Notes under the pieces: model-generated
Told to the model about the DNA's origin: nothing
The model's database searches: none
Seen by the model: only the letters and a program-made list of their open reading frames with translations
DNA from: Artemisia argyi
Lineage: Eukaryota; Streptophyta; Magnoliopsida; Asterales; Asteraceae
Length of the DNA stretch: 64,000 bases
NCBI GenBank assembly: GCA_030686995.1
Contig: CM060691.1
Span: 60,464,338-60,528,337 of the forward strand
Reading direction: 5' to 3'
Shown: positions 12,848 to 23,132 of the stretch, in pieces
Position numbering within the stretch: position 1 is the stretch's first letter
Layout: each line of letters starts with the position of its first letter
Program-made: the position numbers and the translations under genes

Positions 12848-13095
12848 TAGCTCTAAATTGCAAAATTCTATGGATGTCCCATAATCAACCCTCTGGCACT
12901 GTCACTGACACTGAATGCGGTGAATAGTTTGCTAACTCAAAATATGGTCCAAAATGTTGACGAGACAATTTAAGAGGACCTCCAATGTTTTGACAGTATC
13001 TAGAACTTACTCCATATTATTTTGACTTTTACAAAACATATCTAACTCGTCAAATGTGCTTGCTTGTAATAATAAAATATTATATGAAAAACTAA
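12848..13095. other. Short intergenic stretch
   Basis: No coding sequence or repeat was recognised between the MULE-like element and the MITE on its right. Confidence 0.5.
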
Positions 13096-13510
13096 GGGCT
13101 GTTTGGTTTGTAGGTGGGTTTAAGATTAAAATTTAGATTTAGATTTAAATTTGGTTTATGATTTAGATTTTGATTTGAAATAGGAGAAAGAAAATAATAT
13201 TTAATAATATATTATATATTAAATATAAAAATAAATAATTTATTAATAAGATAGTATATATTTAAAAATTACTCAAATATTCTTTTAAAAGTACTATAAA
13301 CAAGTGAATGAGTGGTGCAGGTTACATATAGGTCCACTAAAAAATAAAAACATGTACATTTATTTTAACCCCACCAATATAGGCTACTTTTCTATATACT
13401 CTCCTTCATGGGTTTTGCATCCCAATCTTAACAGTACATAAGTTAACCAAACATTTAAATTCTACTTTAAGTCCAATTTACAAGTCTAACCTCCCAAACC
13501 AAACGAGCCC
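13096..13510. mobile_element. TIR MITE (hAT- or PIF-like)
   Basis: The left end GGGCTGTTTGGTTTGTAGG is inverted at the right as CCAAACCAAACGAGCCC. The 415-bp interior is AT-rich and non-coding. The outer bases TAA and TTA extend the inverted repeat, so I could not separate a target duplication from the termini and leave the superfamily open. Confidence 0.55.
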
Positions 13511-14244
13511 TTACGTGTGCATCCAAGACTCGTATACCCCTTAACATATTGATGTTTCATGTTATTAAGACTAATTAATATATATCTGTTTTAATTGTTA
13601 CGTGAACAAAACAACTTGATGTCGTTTACTCATGTTTTTTTTAACAATGTGTATGTTTCGCAGTGAAACCAAACAAAACGGGTTGATATTCTTTGCCTCG
13701 CGTTGTTATACCACTTAAACTCGTGTATCTACACATAGTAACAAAATGACTTTTATCGTCGCGGTAGCATGCAGAATCACGATTATAAGTAATCAATGCA
13801 TAAGCATTAAAAATAAATATTGTTAAGACTATAGATTTTAATCAAATTTGAGTTTACTTTGTACTTATTAGAGCTGGGGTATCGTCGTGTGGAAGGCTAG
13901 CGCCAAGCTAGCAGCCGAAGAAAATGAACGGTGCATTGTACCAGAGGCCGCGCCGTTAGCACCAGCCAGCGCCATCCCCCCCCCCCCCCCCCCCCCCCCA
14001 CCCCTCCCTTTTTTTCAAAAAAATTATTGGAAAAAAAAAACAAAAAAAAGACATTTGGCAACAGTAATATTACTATTTGGAGATAATAATAAAAAAAAAG
14101 TAAAAAATAAAAAATAAAATAAAAATAAATTTTTACCCCATTAAAAACCTATAAATATCTCCTTATTATTTCATATTTCACACACACTTCCAATATATTT
14201 TCTAACACATTATTCTCTACTTTTCTCACTTTTTTCCAACCAAA
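13511..14244. other. 5' flank of the SANT pseudogene, with a C24 homopolymer
   Basis: No complete gene. A run of 24 C (13976-13999) is followed by T- and A-rich homopolymers; the short frame across it (Pro-rich) is an artefact. The C-T and TATA-like sequence just before 14245 may be the promoter and leader of the pseudogene that follows. Confidence 0.45.
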
Positions 14245-15217
14245 ATGAACCCCGATTCACCATGGATTAACAATATGCGAACCGACCCTTCGAACCAAAT
14301 GACAGTCTCGTCTTCAAATCCGGCTAACAATCCGGGCTCGTATTCGAATCAATACCCTCCTCAAGCGCCTTGCTTTCCTACCTTCCCAAACCCATATATG
14401 AATCCCGAAGAACAATTGTTATTTAGTCAATGAAAATTGCAACAATATAATCGATTTTCTCAACAACAACAACCAAACCACCGCTTCTCAACCAAATTCC
14501 GATCATGCATCCTTCCATCTACGAGATGAAGACGAAAACGAAGACGAAGATGAACAAGAGGTGGTCCCGACCCTGACGTCGAATAAAACGAAGACGAAGG
14601 GGAAGATGAAGAAAACCACTGAAACGCAAGCTGGTACTCGTGCTCGTAACGTTTGGACCCAAAACGAGGAGTTGCTTTTGGCGGAGTGTTTCATTCAAAT
14701 ATCTGAGGATCCAAAAAGAAGTGCGGATCAATCAAGGAAACGTTCTGGTATAGAGTTCTCGACGTATATAATACAGAAGCCGAGAAACACAAGTGGATTA
14801 TTCGTGGAATTTGTTAGTGAATGAAACAAGTGTTATGAGTTGGGAGTGTGATAAAGATTTTATGGCGAGGGTGCATACGTTGTATAAAACGGCGACGAGT
14901 TTAGACTTTCAACACATGAGCGCTTGGAGCTTTTTGAAAGACAAGCACAAGTTGAAAAATCTCGAATCGACATTGGCAAGGCGAAATCGTCTTTGGGTTA
15001 TGGAGGAGGAACCCGAGCATTTTGGAGCAGACGCGTTGCCACGGCCAGATGGCATGTACTGGATTTTTAAGAGTCAACATTCGTCAAACTTGACAGCTAA
15101 TTCCGGTTCAAACCCGACAATTTTTCAAAAAATTTTGCAACAACAATACGTGTTAGACCACAAGGCAAAGATGGATGTTATCGAACGAGAGTCACTCTCG
15201 AGAGTTAATTTATATAA

Positions 15218-16495
15218 GAGAAAACTGCAAAAAAAAATGTCCCTTAATTTGCCAAAAATGCAAATAATGTCCTCAAAAAAAATCTTCAAATATTGTACTT
15301 GAAGATGTATTGTAGCTGCAAAAATTGTTATTTTGCCTAACGTTCGTTAACTTTTCACGTTAGTGGCGTTGTAAAATGACTATTTTACCCTCGCCTTTTG
15401 TAGGGAATTTTTTTGACCGTGTGAAATGACTATTTTACCCTCACTTTTTTGCAGTTTACTGTTCATCTTCTTTTTGGCTTCCCATCACCACCACCCTCTA
15501 CCACCATACAACCATCACCACCTCCAAAATCACAAACACAAAAATAAAAGAACACATAATATGTAAATGGATCCAAACCCAAATCTTAAAAATGATGAAA
15601 ACCATGTTTAAAAAAAATGTAAGGGGTATTTGAATTTTTGTTTTGAAACTTATTATTTGATCATTGGATGTTACATTTGTAAAATAAAGGGTTGAACATT
15701 ATTACAAAATCCAAACACCCCATAGAAGCAGACTAGTAAACAAAATCCAGAAACATGACATCAGCATCTTCAAGAAATTACCAGAACTTGGGTCCTGTGA
15801 TTCATGAAATGAAATACAGTCTAATAATCATACATAGTCAACCAAAATTTAGCCAGAACTTTATACCTTCAGTTGACTAAATGACTTCTAATTGAATCTC
15901 AATGGACGATCAACCAACCCATGTAATAGCTCCTAGTATCTTCAAATCATTATTGACTAAAATCAGTATCTTCAATAAGCTTAGTAAAAAAAAGCTCAGC
16001 CTGAAGAGCAGACACGTCACCACGGTAATCACGCCACACAAGAACATGTCCTTTTATATCCAATAGGAACAGCACTGACGCCGCTCCTGCCATCTCACTT
16101 TCCGATCAGATCCAACTCACTACTTTCTTTCTTAAGATTTGGGTTCAGATCCATTTATATATTATGTGTTCTTTTATTTTTGTGTTCGTGATTTTGGTGG
16201 TGGTGATGGTTGTGTGGTGGTAGAGGGTGGTGGTGATGGGAAGTCAAAAAGTATAAAAATAGTAAAGTGCAAAAAAATGTCCCTAGTAGGCGAGGGTAAA
16301 ATAGTCATTTCACACGGTAAAAAAAGTCCCTGCAAAAGGCGAGGGTAAAATTGTCATTTCACATGCCACTAACGTGAAAAGTTAACGAGCGTTAGGTAAA
16401 AGGACATTTTTGGAACAATATTTGCAGATTTTTTTTCGAGGACATTATTTGCATTTTTTTGGCAAAGTTAAGGGACATTTGTTTGCAGTTTTCTC
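15218..16495. mobile_element. Pack-MULE-like element carrying the first exon of AP-1 mu adaptin
   Basis: The insertion splits the SANT pseudogene. Its ends are inverted repeats beginning GAGAAAACTGCAAAAAAAAA and ending CAAAGTTAAGGGACATTTGTTTGCAGTTTTCTC. The inverted similarity continues for roughly 350 bp on each side (about 15218-15590 and 16135-16495), including paired GTTAACTTTTCACGTTAGTGGC blocks. The flanks are TTTATATAA (15209-15217) and TTTATATTA (16496-16504), a 9-bp duplication with one mismatch. There is no transposase. The unique interior contains the 5' part of an AP-1 mu adaptin gene on the minus strand. Long TIRs, a 9-bp duplication and captured host exon together define a Pack-MULE. 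Confidence 0.85.
15971..16093 (-). pseudogene. Captured first exon of AP-1 complex mu subunit
   Basis: Forty-one uninterrupted codons on the minus strand start at an ATG (complement 16091-16093) and begin MAGAASVLFLLDIKGHVLVW. They continue through RDYRGDVSALQAE and FFTKLIE, then meet a stop a few codons later. This is the N-terminal longin-like region of the medium (mu) chain of the clathrin adaptor AP-1, which in the intact protein recognises YxxPhi sorting signals at the trans-Golgi network. The match ends where I expect the first coding exon to end, so the bases to the left are probably intron. About 40 bp to the right is probably 5' untranslated sequence. The frame carries only conservative changes relative to the plant consensus I recall. 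The fragment is antisense to the surrounding SANT pseudogene. Confidence 0.85.
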
Positions 16496-16650
16496 TTTAT
16501 ATTAATCTCAAAAGATTACCGAGGAGATGCGAGTGCCACAAATGCACATAAGCAAGATGGATCCGATCGACGCGGCTATCGTCAAAGCCCAAAATCACGA
16601 ATCTGGACAAAGTATCCAACCGAAGAGTAGTTCACTTATATATTTTTAAT

Positions 16651-16831
16651 TTTAATGTACTTTTTACTGACTTTTTCTTATATAGATATTTTTTTAATTC
16701 TACATACACGTATTAAATTTTTTATTTTTATGTAACTCTTTTTTTATTGATGTAATATGTTTTTTTTATTTGATGAATTTTATTTTAGTTAATATGTGTA
16801 TGTTTTATTTTATGTAAACGCAATAATAATA

Positions 16832-16872
<41 letters not shown>

Positions 16873-17230
16873 AATAAATAAATAAAAACAATTGACCAAT
16901 GGCACAACATATTTTAGTGCCAACGGTAAAGGCACAAAATGTGATGCCAATTAACTTTTGGTGCTGATGAGTGTTTTGCTGACGTGGTAGTGTTTTTGTA
17001 GAACAGCTCCACGACACCCACGACTTTTAGTAAACCAACGAAACAATAATATTAAAAACAATTTTTTCGACCCACTGCGTTTATTGTAACTCTGGTTATG
17101 AAAATCAACATTACAAACCAAAATTTCTATCGGTGTATAATGAGTCATGACATCTCGAGACCCTGTAGTCCGTTCTGCCCGTGATAATGTGTCTAAACTC
17201 ATTTTTTGATAGTGCATAACAAAATTATGT
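16651..17230. other. AT-rich flank with trinucleotide and tetranucleotide repeats
   Basis: A (TAA)n run (about 16820-16865) passes into (TAAA)n (to about 16887). I recognise no gene in the rest; the minus-strand frames here are short and low-complexity. It may be the 3' part of the decayed Harbinger-type unit. Confidence 0.5.
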
Positions 17231-17238
17231 CTATTTGT

Positions 17239-17410
17239 CAATGTTGCAAAAATCGTGAATCGGTACTGAGGCGGTCCATGGCCGATTAGCGATTTTTAAC
17301 CGATTAATCGGCCGATTTTCTTGACTCTGCCGATTACCTTGTAAATCTCTCCAAGGTCCATGGCCGATTAGCGATTAATCGGCCGATTAGCGATTATTTT
17401 TGCAACACTG
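17239..17410. mobile_element. hAT-type MITE, short member
   Basis: The ends CAATGTTGCAAAAATCG and TTTTTGCAACACTG are inverted repeats flanked by the perfect 8-bp duplication CTATTTGT (17231-17238 and 17411-17418), the hAT signature. The 172-bp interior consists largely of GGCCGATTAGCGATTAATCG palindromic words. A 448-bp member of the same family with its own 8-bp duplication lies at 62879-63326. Confidence 0.88.
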
Positions 17411-17418
17411 CTATTTGT

Positions 17419-17930
17419 ATCTTTTAGTTTCAAGATAGCATCATCCGTTAGAATTTAGAAAGATCAGAGGTGCAAATAAGTTATTGTATTTTCTGATTGA
17501 AGATGAATGTAAAAGTTTTCTTCCTAGTGCGAAGCCGTGAGTTCTAGGGGCCCTTCACGGGTCTTTCCTAGTGCTTCGGGTCCCGGGACCTGCCCGTTTG
17601 AATGGTTTAACTAAATTGTTTATTAAGGATAAATGATGCAACGATATTTAACCAAAGGGGGCTAACGTGTAAATTATAACGGAACTATTTAACACTAGTT
17701 AAACTGAAGGACCGGTGGTGCTGCTTTTCAATTTATTATTTGGTCATCTCTTTTAGGGGCAAACAAAGTTAAAAGTTATGTCTTCATTTTGGAAGGTGAT
17801 ATTGCCATCAAGAGTCAACCTTAATATATTTACATCATGGAAATTAGTTTCTCGACAACCACCATATTTAATCTTTGGTATAATATGACCATTGTATAAC
17901 TTTTTAGACGACTTTTATTAGTGTTCTTTC
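17419..17930. other. Unassigned sequence left of the gypsy remnant
   Basis: No reading frame of note. A GC-rich hairpin-like stretch (GGGGCCCTTCACGGG, TCGGGTCCCGGGACC) lies at about 17548-17590. Part of it may belong to the LTR of the gypsy remnant to the right, but no LTR start was found. Confidence 0.4.
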
Positions 17931-18335
17931 GTGAAAGAAATCATACAAGCATGTGAAGAGGACAAGGTCGATAGATTAGTTGAGGAGTATATCGAGCACT
18001 AGGAGCATGACAAGAGAACTCGAAAGAAGAAAACGTAGTTTGGTTTTCTCTACGGCGTAGAGCCAAGTCCTTATCTACGTCGTAGAACCTATGTCTTTTA
18101 TTTTATGTTTGTCTTAGGTTCTCTACGGCATAGAAGCAATTCCCTCCTTACACCGTAGAGCTCTCAAATAAAGAATTGTCATTTGTCAAACCTCTCTACG
18201 TCGCAGAAGGTAAACCTCTATGCAGTAGAAGGTAAACCCTCTATATCAGTTAAACTCCTGACTTTCAGTCTTTAAAACCTTTGTGATTTGGTTAATCCGT
18301 GTTAGGGTTTTATTCACGCTTTTATACTACGTTAG
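17930..18335 (+). repeat. Probable 3' part of a Ty3/gypsy LTR with CTACGNCGTAG palindromes
   Basis: It precedes a TGGCATCAAAGC primer-like site and a gypsy gag. It carries six related palindromic motifs between 18048 and 18240, the best being CTCTACGGCGTAGAG (18048-18062) and TCTACGTCGTAGA (18074-18086). The left boundary is not defined. Confidence 0.5.
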
Positions 18336-18336
18336 C

Positions 18337-18348
18337 TGGCATCAAAGC
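18337..18348 (+). other. Degenerate initiator-Met primer binding site of a gypsy remnant
   Basis: TGGCATCAAAGC differs at two positions from the TGGTATCAGAGC complement of initiator tRNA-Met. It lies upstream of gag, as expected for an element on the plus strand. Confidence 0.6.
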
Positions 18349-18424
18349 CTGTTGGTATCCTGATGATGATGGATGCGGAGATTCAAAAACCCGTACTACT
18401 AGTGGGGTACGGTCGACCTAAGAT

Positions 18425-20150
18425 ATGGATCATGCGATCACTTATCTCAGTTACAAATTCACAAGTATGTTCCCTGTTCTTGAAGAGATACTATTCGTGA
18501 TCGTAGGTGGTGGTAATCACTCAAATCGTGAGGGTAATGAACATGGTAATCCTAGATTATGTGATAACTGTGATGGATTCTATGATAATCATGAGCGTGA
18601 CCATTCTCCAAACAAATTTGAAGACAAGACAATGTTGGGTCTTTATATGAGGAAGGGAATGGAAACTATGAGATATTTGTGGGAAGCCAAAGTAGAGAAA
18701 ATCGTGGACCTAGGGCTTTTGCTAGGAGGAATGATAATCGTCATGGGTATTGTGAGCGACAAGGGTATCGTGTTAAGGTCGAGATTCCCAATTTTGTTGG
18801 AAATCTTAATACTAAAGCAGTGCTAGATTGGTTGTATGAAGTTGACAAGTTCTTTGACATCATGGACGTTCCCGAATAAAAGCAAGTGAAGATTATGGCT
18901 TACAAATTATGTAGACGATCGGGAATTTGGTGGCAACGTGAACAAGACAACTGTAGGGTACAAGAGAAGTGACCCGTGGATACTTGGACGAGAATGAAGA
19001 AAATGATCAAAGGTAGGTTTTTACCCTCGAATATTGAACAAAAATTTATACCAACAATATCATAATTGTGTTCAAGGTAAGAAGTAGAGGAACAGACCAC
19101 GACAAGTTATACCAGTGGTTTAAACTCATTTATCCAAGAAATGTTGAGTGTGATTTCAATTTGGTATGTGGATCAAGCTCAAAATATGGCAATGAAGGTG
19201 GAGAAGATGGCTTCTAAATCCGAAATTGGGTATAGGCGTTCAACCGGAGAGAGTTCGAATACTTTAACTAGCTATAGTGGTCGGCCCAATCAAACCCAAC
19301 TCACCCTTCCTAGTATAAATACTACAACCTCAAGTTCTAAGGATAGTGGAAGTGGAGTAGACAAGATAAAGGAGAGTCAACCAGTCAATTCTAACCCATA
19401 TGCTAAACATTCGGGTCTGAAGTGTTTTAGGTTTGCGAACCGGGGCATAGGTCTAATGTGTGACCTAAACGAGCTACTTATTAAACGGAGTATAAGGATG
19501 AAGAGGTGATGTTTGATGATGCGACTTTTCAAGAAGAAGAATTTTTGGAATACACCAAGGCCGTGGAGAAAAGGTGGAGCAAGTTACCCATGTCATTCAA
19601 CGGACTTTGTGTTCGCCTAAGGTGAGTGATTCTTCGCAATGTAAGATTTTTCAAACGAAGTGCTTAGTTAAGGAAAAGATTTGTTCAATTATTATTGATG
19701 AAGTGAGTTGCGATAATTTGGTGTCAAGGGCTTTGGATAAAGCATTTAAGTTACCAACCGAGCCTCATCCAAATACCTGTCAAATTGGTTAGATTAGAAA
19801 AGGACCATCTATAAAAGTGTCTGAAATTTGTAAGACTCCTATTGCTATTGGGAAGCATTACAATGAGTTGGTTACTTGCGATGTTGTGGATATGAATGCA
19901 TGTTATGTATTTCTAGGGCGACCATGGTAACATTATGTAGATATTACACATCGAAGTAAGTCAAATATGTATTTATTTACATGGAGTGGAAAAAATATTG
20001 CTATGTTGCCTCTAGCTATATCTCTTCTCCCAAGAGGAAGTTGGAAAGCAAGACTTTGGTTTCATCACCTAAGGAGTTTCAAGCCAAAGGAAGGAAATGG
20101 TAATTTCATACGCTTTAATTGTTAAAGGAGTTTGTGAAAGGTTGGGGTGA
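18425..20150 (+). pseudogene. Ty3/gypsy gag-protease, heavily decayed
   Basis: Gag and protease of a gypsy element in several frames. The Retrotrans_gag block lies at about 18775-19100: VEIPNFVGNLNTKAVLDWLY, then EVDKFFDIMDVPE ended by TAA at 18877-18879, then IWWQRE and TWTRMKKMIKGRFLP after further stops. A degenerate knuckle follows at about 19420-19460: KCFRF then a late Cys, with the second Cys and the His lost. An aspartic-protease-like region at 19680-20010 contains SIIIDEVSCDNLVSRALDKA and GRPW. The line SNMYLFTWSGKNIAMLPL near 19965 matches the protease/RT linker I remember from Asteraceae gypsy elements. The element breaks off near 20150, before reverse transcriptase. Confidence 0.75.
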
Positions 20151-20164
20151 ATACGGTCTCTTCG

Positions 20165-20795
20165 GCTTTTTAGATGTTTAAAAAAACTTCAAGCCTCAAA
20201 GAGTACGAAGTGGTTGTACACGAATCCAACAACCACAACCACAACCAAAGTATATAAAGCAAGTAAAGAACACAACAATATATGCGGGTTCGGGATGGGG
20301 GGTTTATACCATCCGTACGTCTAGTTGCAAATCCACGACACTTTATTATTCACTAAGAATAATCCTTTTGGTGGACTATAAACTGTTACAACTTCGCTCC
20401 ACCGATGTCCACTAAGATCGGTGCTCACTAAGAAAGAGCTACTCCCCAGCGGTACTTAGCCCTCAGAAACCACCCACAAGGACTCGTGATTCGACTACAC
20501 ACAAGTGTCACCAACACCACTACAAAGGTCACTTAGACCACCAAGACTTCCCACCGGAAGTACAAACCCTAACTAGATCCCCAATGATCTAGGATTGGTC
20601 ACCAAGACTCAAGACTTCCAACTAGATCCCCAATGACCTAGGCTTGGTCACTAAGACACAACACCTCCCTTACAAAAAAATAAATTTAAAGAATGTTTGA
20701 TTGTTTAATCAAGTGCTAACCTAACCTAGAAACTCGATTATAATAAAAAGGGTATAGAGAATAAGACCCTCGACAGAATCACAAGAGTGGATTAA
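20165..20795. other. LTR-like remnant of unknown family
   Basis: No gene. The AACACAACAATATATGCGGG / TTCGGGATGG ... CCGTACGTCTAG layout resembles the R-U5 part of plant copia LTRs. A 20-bp phrase AACTAGATCCCCAATGA occurs twice (about 20571 and 20621). No termini, duplication or primer site were found, so the family is left open. Confidence 0.4.
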
Positions 20796-20810
20796 CACTG
20801 GTACAGAATA
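20796..20810 (+). mobile_element. CACTA-type transposon terminus, split by the copia insertion
   Basis: CACTGGTACAGAATA here joins TGCTATTTTTCACGCC at 29008 once the copia element and one copy of its GAATA duplication are removed. The result is a terminus of CACTGGTA type (En/Spm/CACTA) reading directly into the subterminal repeats on the right. TAA precedes it, a possible 3-bp duplication. The opposite terminus (CCAGTG) was not found in the window. Confidence 0.6.
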
Positions 20811-22077
20811 TGTGGAAAACTAGAACGGGGGGTTGAATAGTTTTACGTCAATTTTTATTTTATAAAAACTTTGTTTGCAAAATGATCGATTCTAGTTTTA
20901 TGTGAGATCAATAAATAACACTTATATATATACTAATATCTACGAAATAAAATGATAACAATATAAGTAAATAAGTGAAGAGATAGAGATGGAAAGATCG
21001 CACCACAAGACAAAGGATTTATAGTGGTTCGGCTACGAAGCACCTCTTCGCCCTACTCCACTCCCCGAGCACCTAACTCGAGAGTTTTCTTCACTATGTC
21101 AACAAGCTCCCTTATGGCGGAGAAAACCTTACACAACTTTTGCTTACACCAATTAACGACACTAAGCTAAATGCCGAGTCCTAATAGTAGCTAGAACCAA
21201 TCTCACAGCACTACACACCTTCTTCACAACTTATACACACCACTACTACTACACAACTTCACACAACTTCACTACTACTTTTTCACAACACTACTTCTTC
21301 TTCTTCCCAACACAACTATTTCTATTCACAACTACTAACACACCTAGATCTATCTATTACACAACTTCTACACCTTTACAATATTCACAAGCCTACAATA
21401 CTACTTAACAAGATGGTGGAGGAGTATTCTTCTCTTGTACTTTGAATGATGAAGGATTGGATCACTTGAAACAAGAACTAATATGTTTATGATCAAAGGA
21501 TTTTGGAAGATGATTTGAGAGATTTTGAACATAAAGTTTTAGTGCAAAAGGTGAGGAAAAATTTCAGATTTGAACCAGTATTTATAGGCAAAGAATTCTG
21601 ACAGAGGAGCGTATGCCGTTCCCCTTAATTGTGTGCCGGCCCCCTTAAAATTAAGGGGGCTGCCCCTTGTAATTAAGGGGGCCGCCCACTGTAACGGCCT
21701 GAATTTTTTGTCCTTTATGGGGAAAGTTTATTTGGTGAAAATTTAACTGAATTTGGTTAAAAATTTGAATTCATTTAATTATTATGAAATAAACATTTTC
21801 CTTTAATTAGCAAAAATTTTTTTTCTTAAATATATAAAATGTTTATACCATTTTATATAATTTGTAATTAGTAAATAAACCTTTCTTTGATCATAAAATG
21901 TATTAGACACTTGTTTATTCATACCTTAAGTGAATAAGTTGGATATAATGATATTTTGTCACTAAATCTTTGCATACGTAATGATTTTACGTTTAATGAT
22001 TTTACATTTTGTGATCGTCAAAACATAGGGATATCGAGAAATATTAATAACATTTTTACGCATTATTTATATCAACA
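20811..22077 (-). repeat. 3' LTR of the complete copia element
   Basis: Runs TGTGGAAAAC to ATATCAACA on the plus strand, 1267 bp. The palindromic GGCCGCC array at 21614-21688 has one more unit than that of the 5' LTR. A TATA-like box (minus CTATAAATA, about 21579-21588) lies just downstream of the array in the transcribed direction. Confidence 0.95.
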
Positions 22078-22092
22078 ATCTCCCCCTTTTTG
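22078..22092 (-). other. Polypurine tract
   Basis: The minus strand reads AAAAAGGGGGAGAT immediately before the 3' LTR start TGTTGATAT. This is the plus-strand primer site expected in an LTR element, and it confirms the orientation. Confidence 0.9.
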
Positions 22093-22297
22093 ATGATTAC
22101 AAAATCTAAACTCATTAAATCAAAAATTATTATATATGCAAGTATTTAGTGAGTTTATATCACTTCTTCCCCTTTTTGTGAACATCAAAAAGGTTGTCCC
22201 GAAGTCGGATGAGCTCCCCCTTGATGTGTACTCCCCCTCGTTTTAAGGTTATAAGACAAATCGAGATATGGAATGCTTGCAAAATTATTTAGAACAT

Positions 22298-22300
<3 letters not shown>

Positions 22301-22358
<58 letters not shown>
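22301..22358. repeat. (AT)n microsatellite
   Basis: About 29 AT units inside the 3' non-coding region of the copia element. Confidence 0.95.
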
Positions 22359-22359
<1 letters not shown>

Positions 22360-22577
22360 GCAATAAACTAAATATATAACAAGAAAACATGTAAAAAGCA
22401 AACAATAAATCTCAACAAGCATTCATTATTCATAAAAGTAGATTATGTTGGAAAACATAATCATTGTTACATAAGCATACATATATGCTTTTCTTAGAAA
22501 ACTACATTAGATAATACTAAGTTGCCATATTGAGGTCTCTAGGACTTGCTTAGAGATTTGAAGCATGGAGCATGGAT

Positions 22578-22976
22578 TTAGTGGAGGTAGACTTTTGTGG
22601 TAATTTTGTTTGGAGAGTTTGGAGTGGTTGATGGAGGTGAGCTTGGAGCAGAAGAGTTGGATTGTTGAGTTTGTGATGGTGGTGGAGAAGACCTTGTGAG
22701 GAGATACTCAATCCAAGTGAAGTGCTCATTGAGAGCAATGGTTTGTTTTTGGAGAAAAATACAACAAGGACAATTGTTGACATGATTCTCAAGTGGGACA
22801 ATGTTGTTAGATGGTGAGGATGAAATGGTAGAGGGTTGTTGAACCAAATTGCGTTGAGCAAGATGTAGGGCAAGGAGAGCACTAAGCTCATGGGCTTCTT
22901 TGAGCTCCTCAACGAACTTTTTATGTTCGGAGGAAGGTGATGATGGTGGAGTTGGGTTATTGTTGGGGATTGAGGT
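22578..22976 (-). CDS. Possible accessory ORF downstream of copia pol
   Basis: This open frame of 132 codons lies between the pol stop and the polypurine tract. It begins after an in-frame TAG (22977-22979) with no ATG near its left limit, so it is either the 3' end of a longer broken ORF or a non-AUG frame. It encodes a Glu- and Lys-rich, probably helical stretch (KKFVEELKEAHELSALLALH). Next come CPCC and FLQKQTIALNEHFTWIEYLL, then a Ser-, Pro- and Thr-rich tail. The helical and CPCC parts do not look like random translation. Some plant copia elements (sireviruses) carry an extra ORF in this position, but I see no signal peptide or membrane segment and assign no function. Confidence 0.4.
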   Translation of the reverse strand, partial: TSIPNNNPTPPSSPSSEHKKFVEELKEAHELSALLALHLAQRNLVQQPSTISSSPSNNIVPLENHVNNCPCCIFLQKQTIALNEHFTWIEYLLTRSSPPPSQTQQSNSSAPSSPPSTTPNSPNKITTKVYLH

Positions 22977-23054
22977 CTAGACATGTAACATAGGATTCAT
23001 GTCTTGATGAGAAGAATGGATTGGTTTTGGGATTGAGTATGTTCCTCAAAAGGA

Positions 23055-23062
23055 TCATTTGG

Positions 23063-23121
<59 letters not shown>

Positions 23122-23132
23122 CATTTGGAAGA
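23055..23132 (-). mobile_element. Orphan poly(A) insertion with 12-bp target duplication
   Basis: A run of 54 T (23067-23120), that is poly(A) on the minus strand, is bracketed by TCATTTGGAAGA on both sides (23055-23066 and 23121-23132). A pure tail with a perfect duplication of this length is what target-primed reverse transcription leaves when synthesis stops inside the tail. It lies within the copia element, so it is younger than that insertion. The poly-Lys frames across it are artefacts. Confidence 0.8.

Larger units (their letters stand above)
14245..16650 (+). pseudogene. SANT/Myb-like, NAM-associated protein (PIF/Harbinger accessory ORF type), frameshifted and split
   Basis: Pieces in order: an ATG at 14245 opening a Pro-, Asn- and Gln-rich N-terminus (MNPDSPWINN); an acidic DEDENEDED-like stretch; a SANT-type block around 14640-14720 (RNVWTQNEELLLAECFIQIS, EDP); and a NAM-associated C-terminal block at 14810-15215 with SAWSFLKDKHK, RRNRLWV, EEEPEHFGADALPRP and SSNLTANSGSNPTIFQ. 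The frame resumes at about 16510-16630 with a MRVPQMHISKMDPIDAAIVKA-type terminus. From memory, these blocks occur in this order in Asteraceae proteins often auto-named 'glutathione S-transferase T3-like', which are DNA-binding accessory proteins of PIF/Harbinger transposons. At least one frameshift, several stops and a 1278-bp MULE insertion disable it. No PIF terminal repeats could be confirmed. Confidence 0.75.

Noticed and set aside
13887..14117. Poly-Pro frame
   Set aside because: Produced by a C24 homopolymer followed by A- and T-runs; no domain.
13871..17020. Possible Harbinger TIRs at GAGCTGGGG (13871) and CAGCTCCACGACACCC (about 17003)
   Set aside because: The words are similar but do not align as terminal inverted repeats with a common TTA duplication.
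17760..17900. Possible LINE reverse-transcriptase C-terminal (zf-RVT) fragment
   Set aside because: A few suggestive residues (PSRVNL) only; too short and without cysteines.
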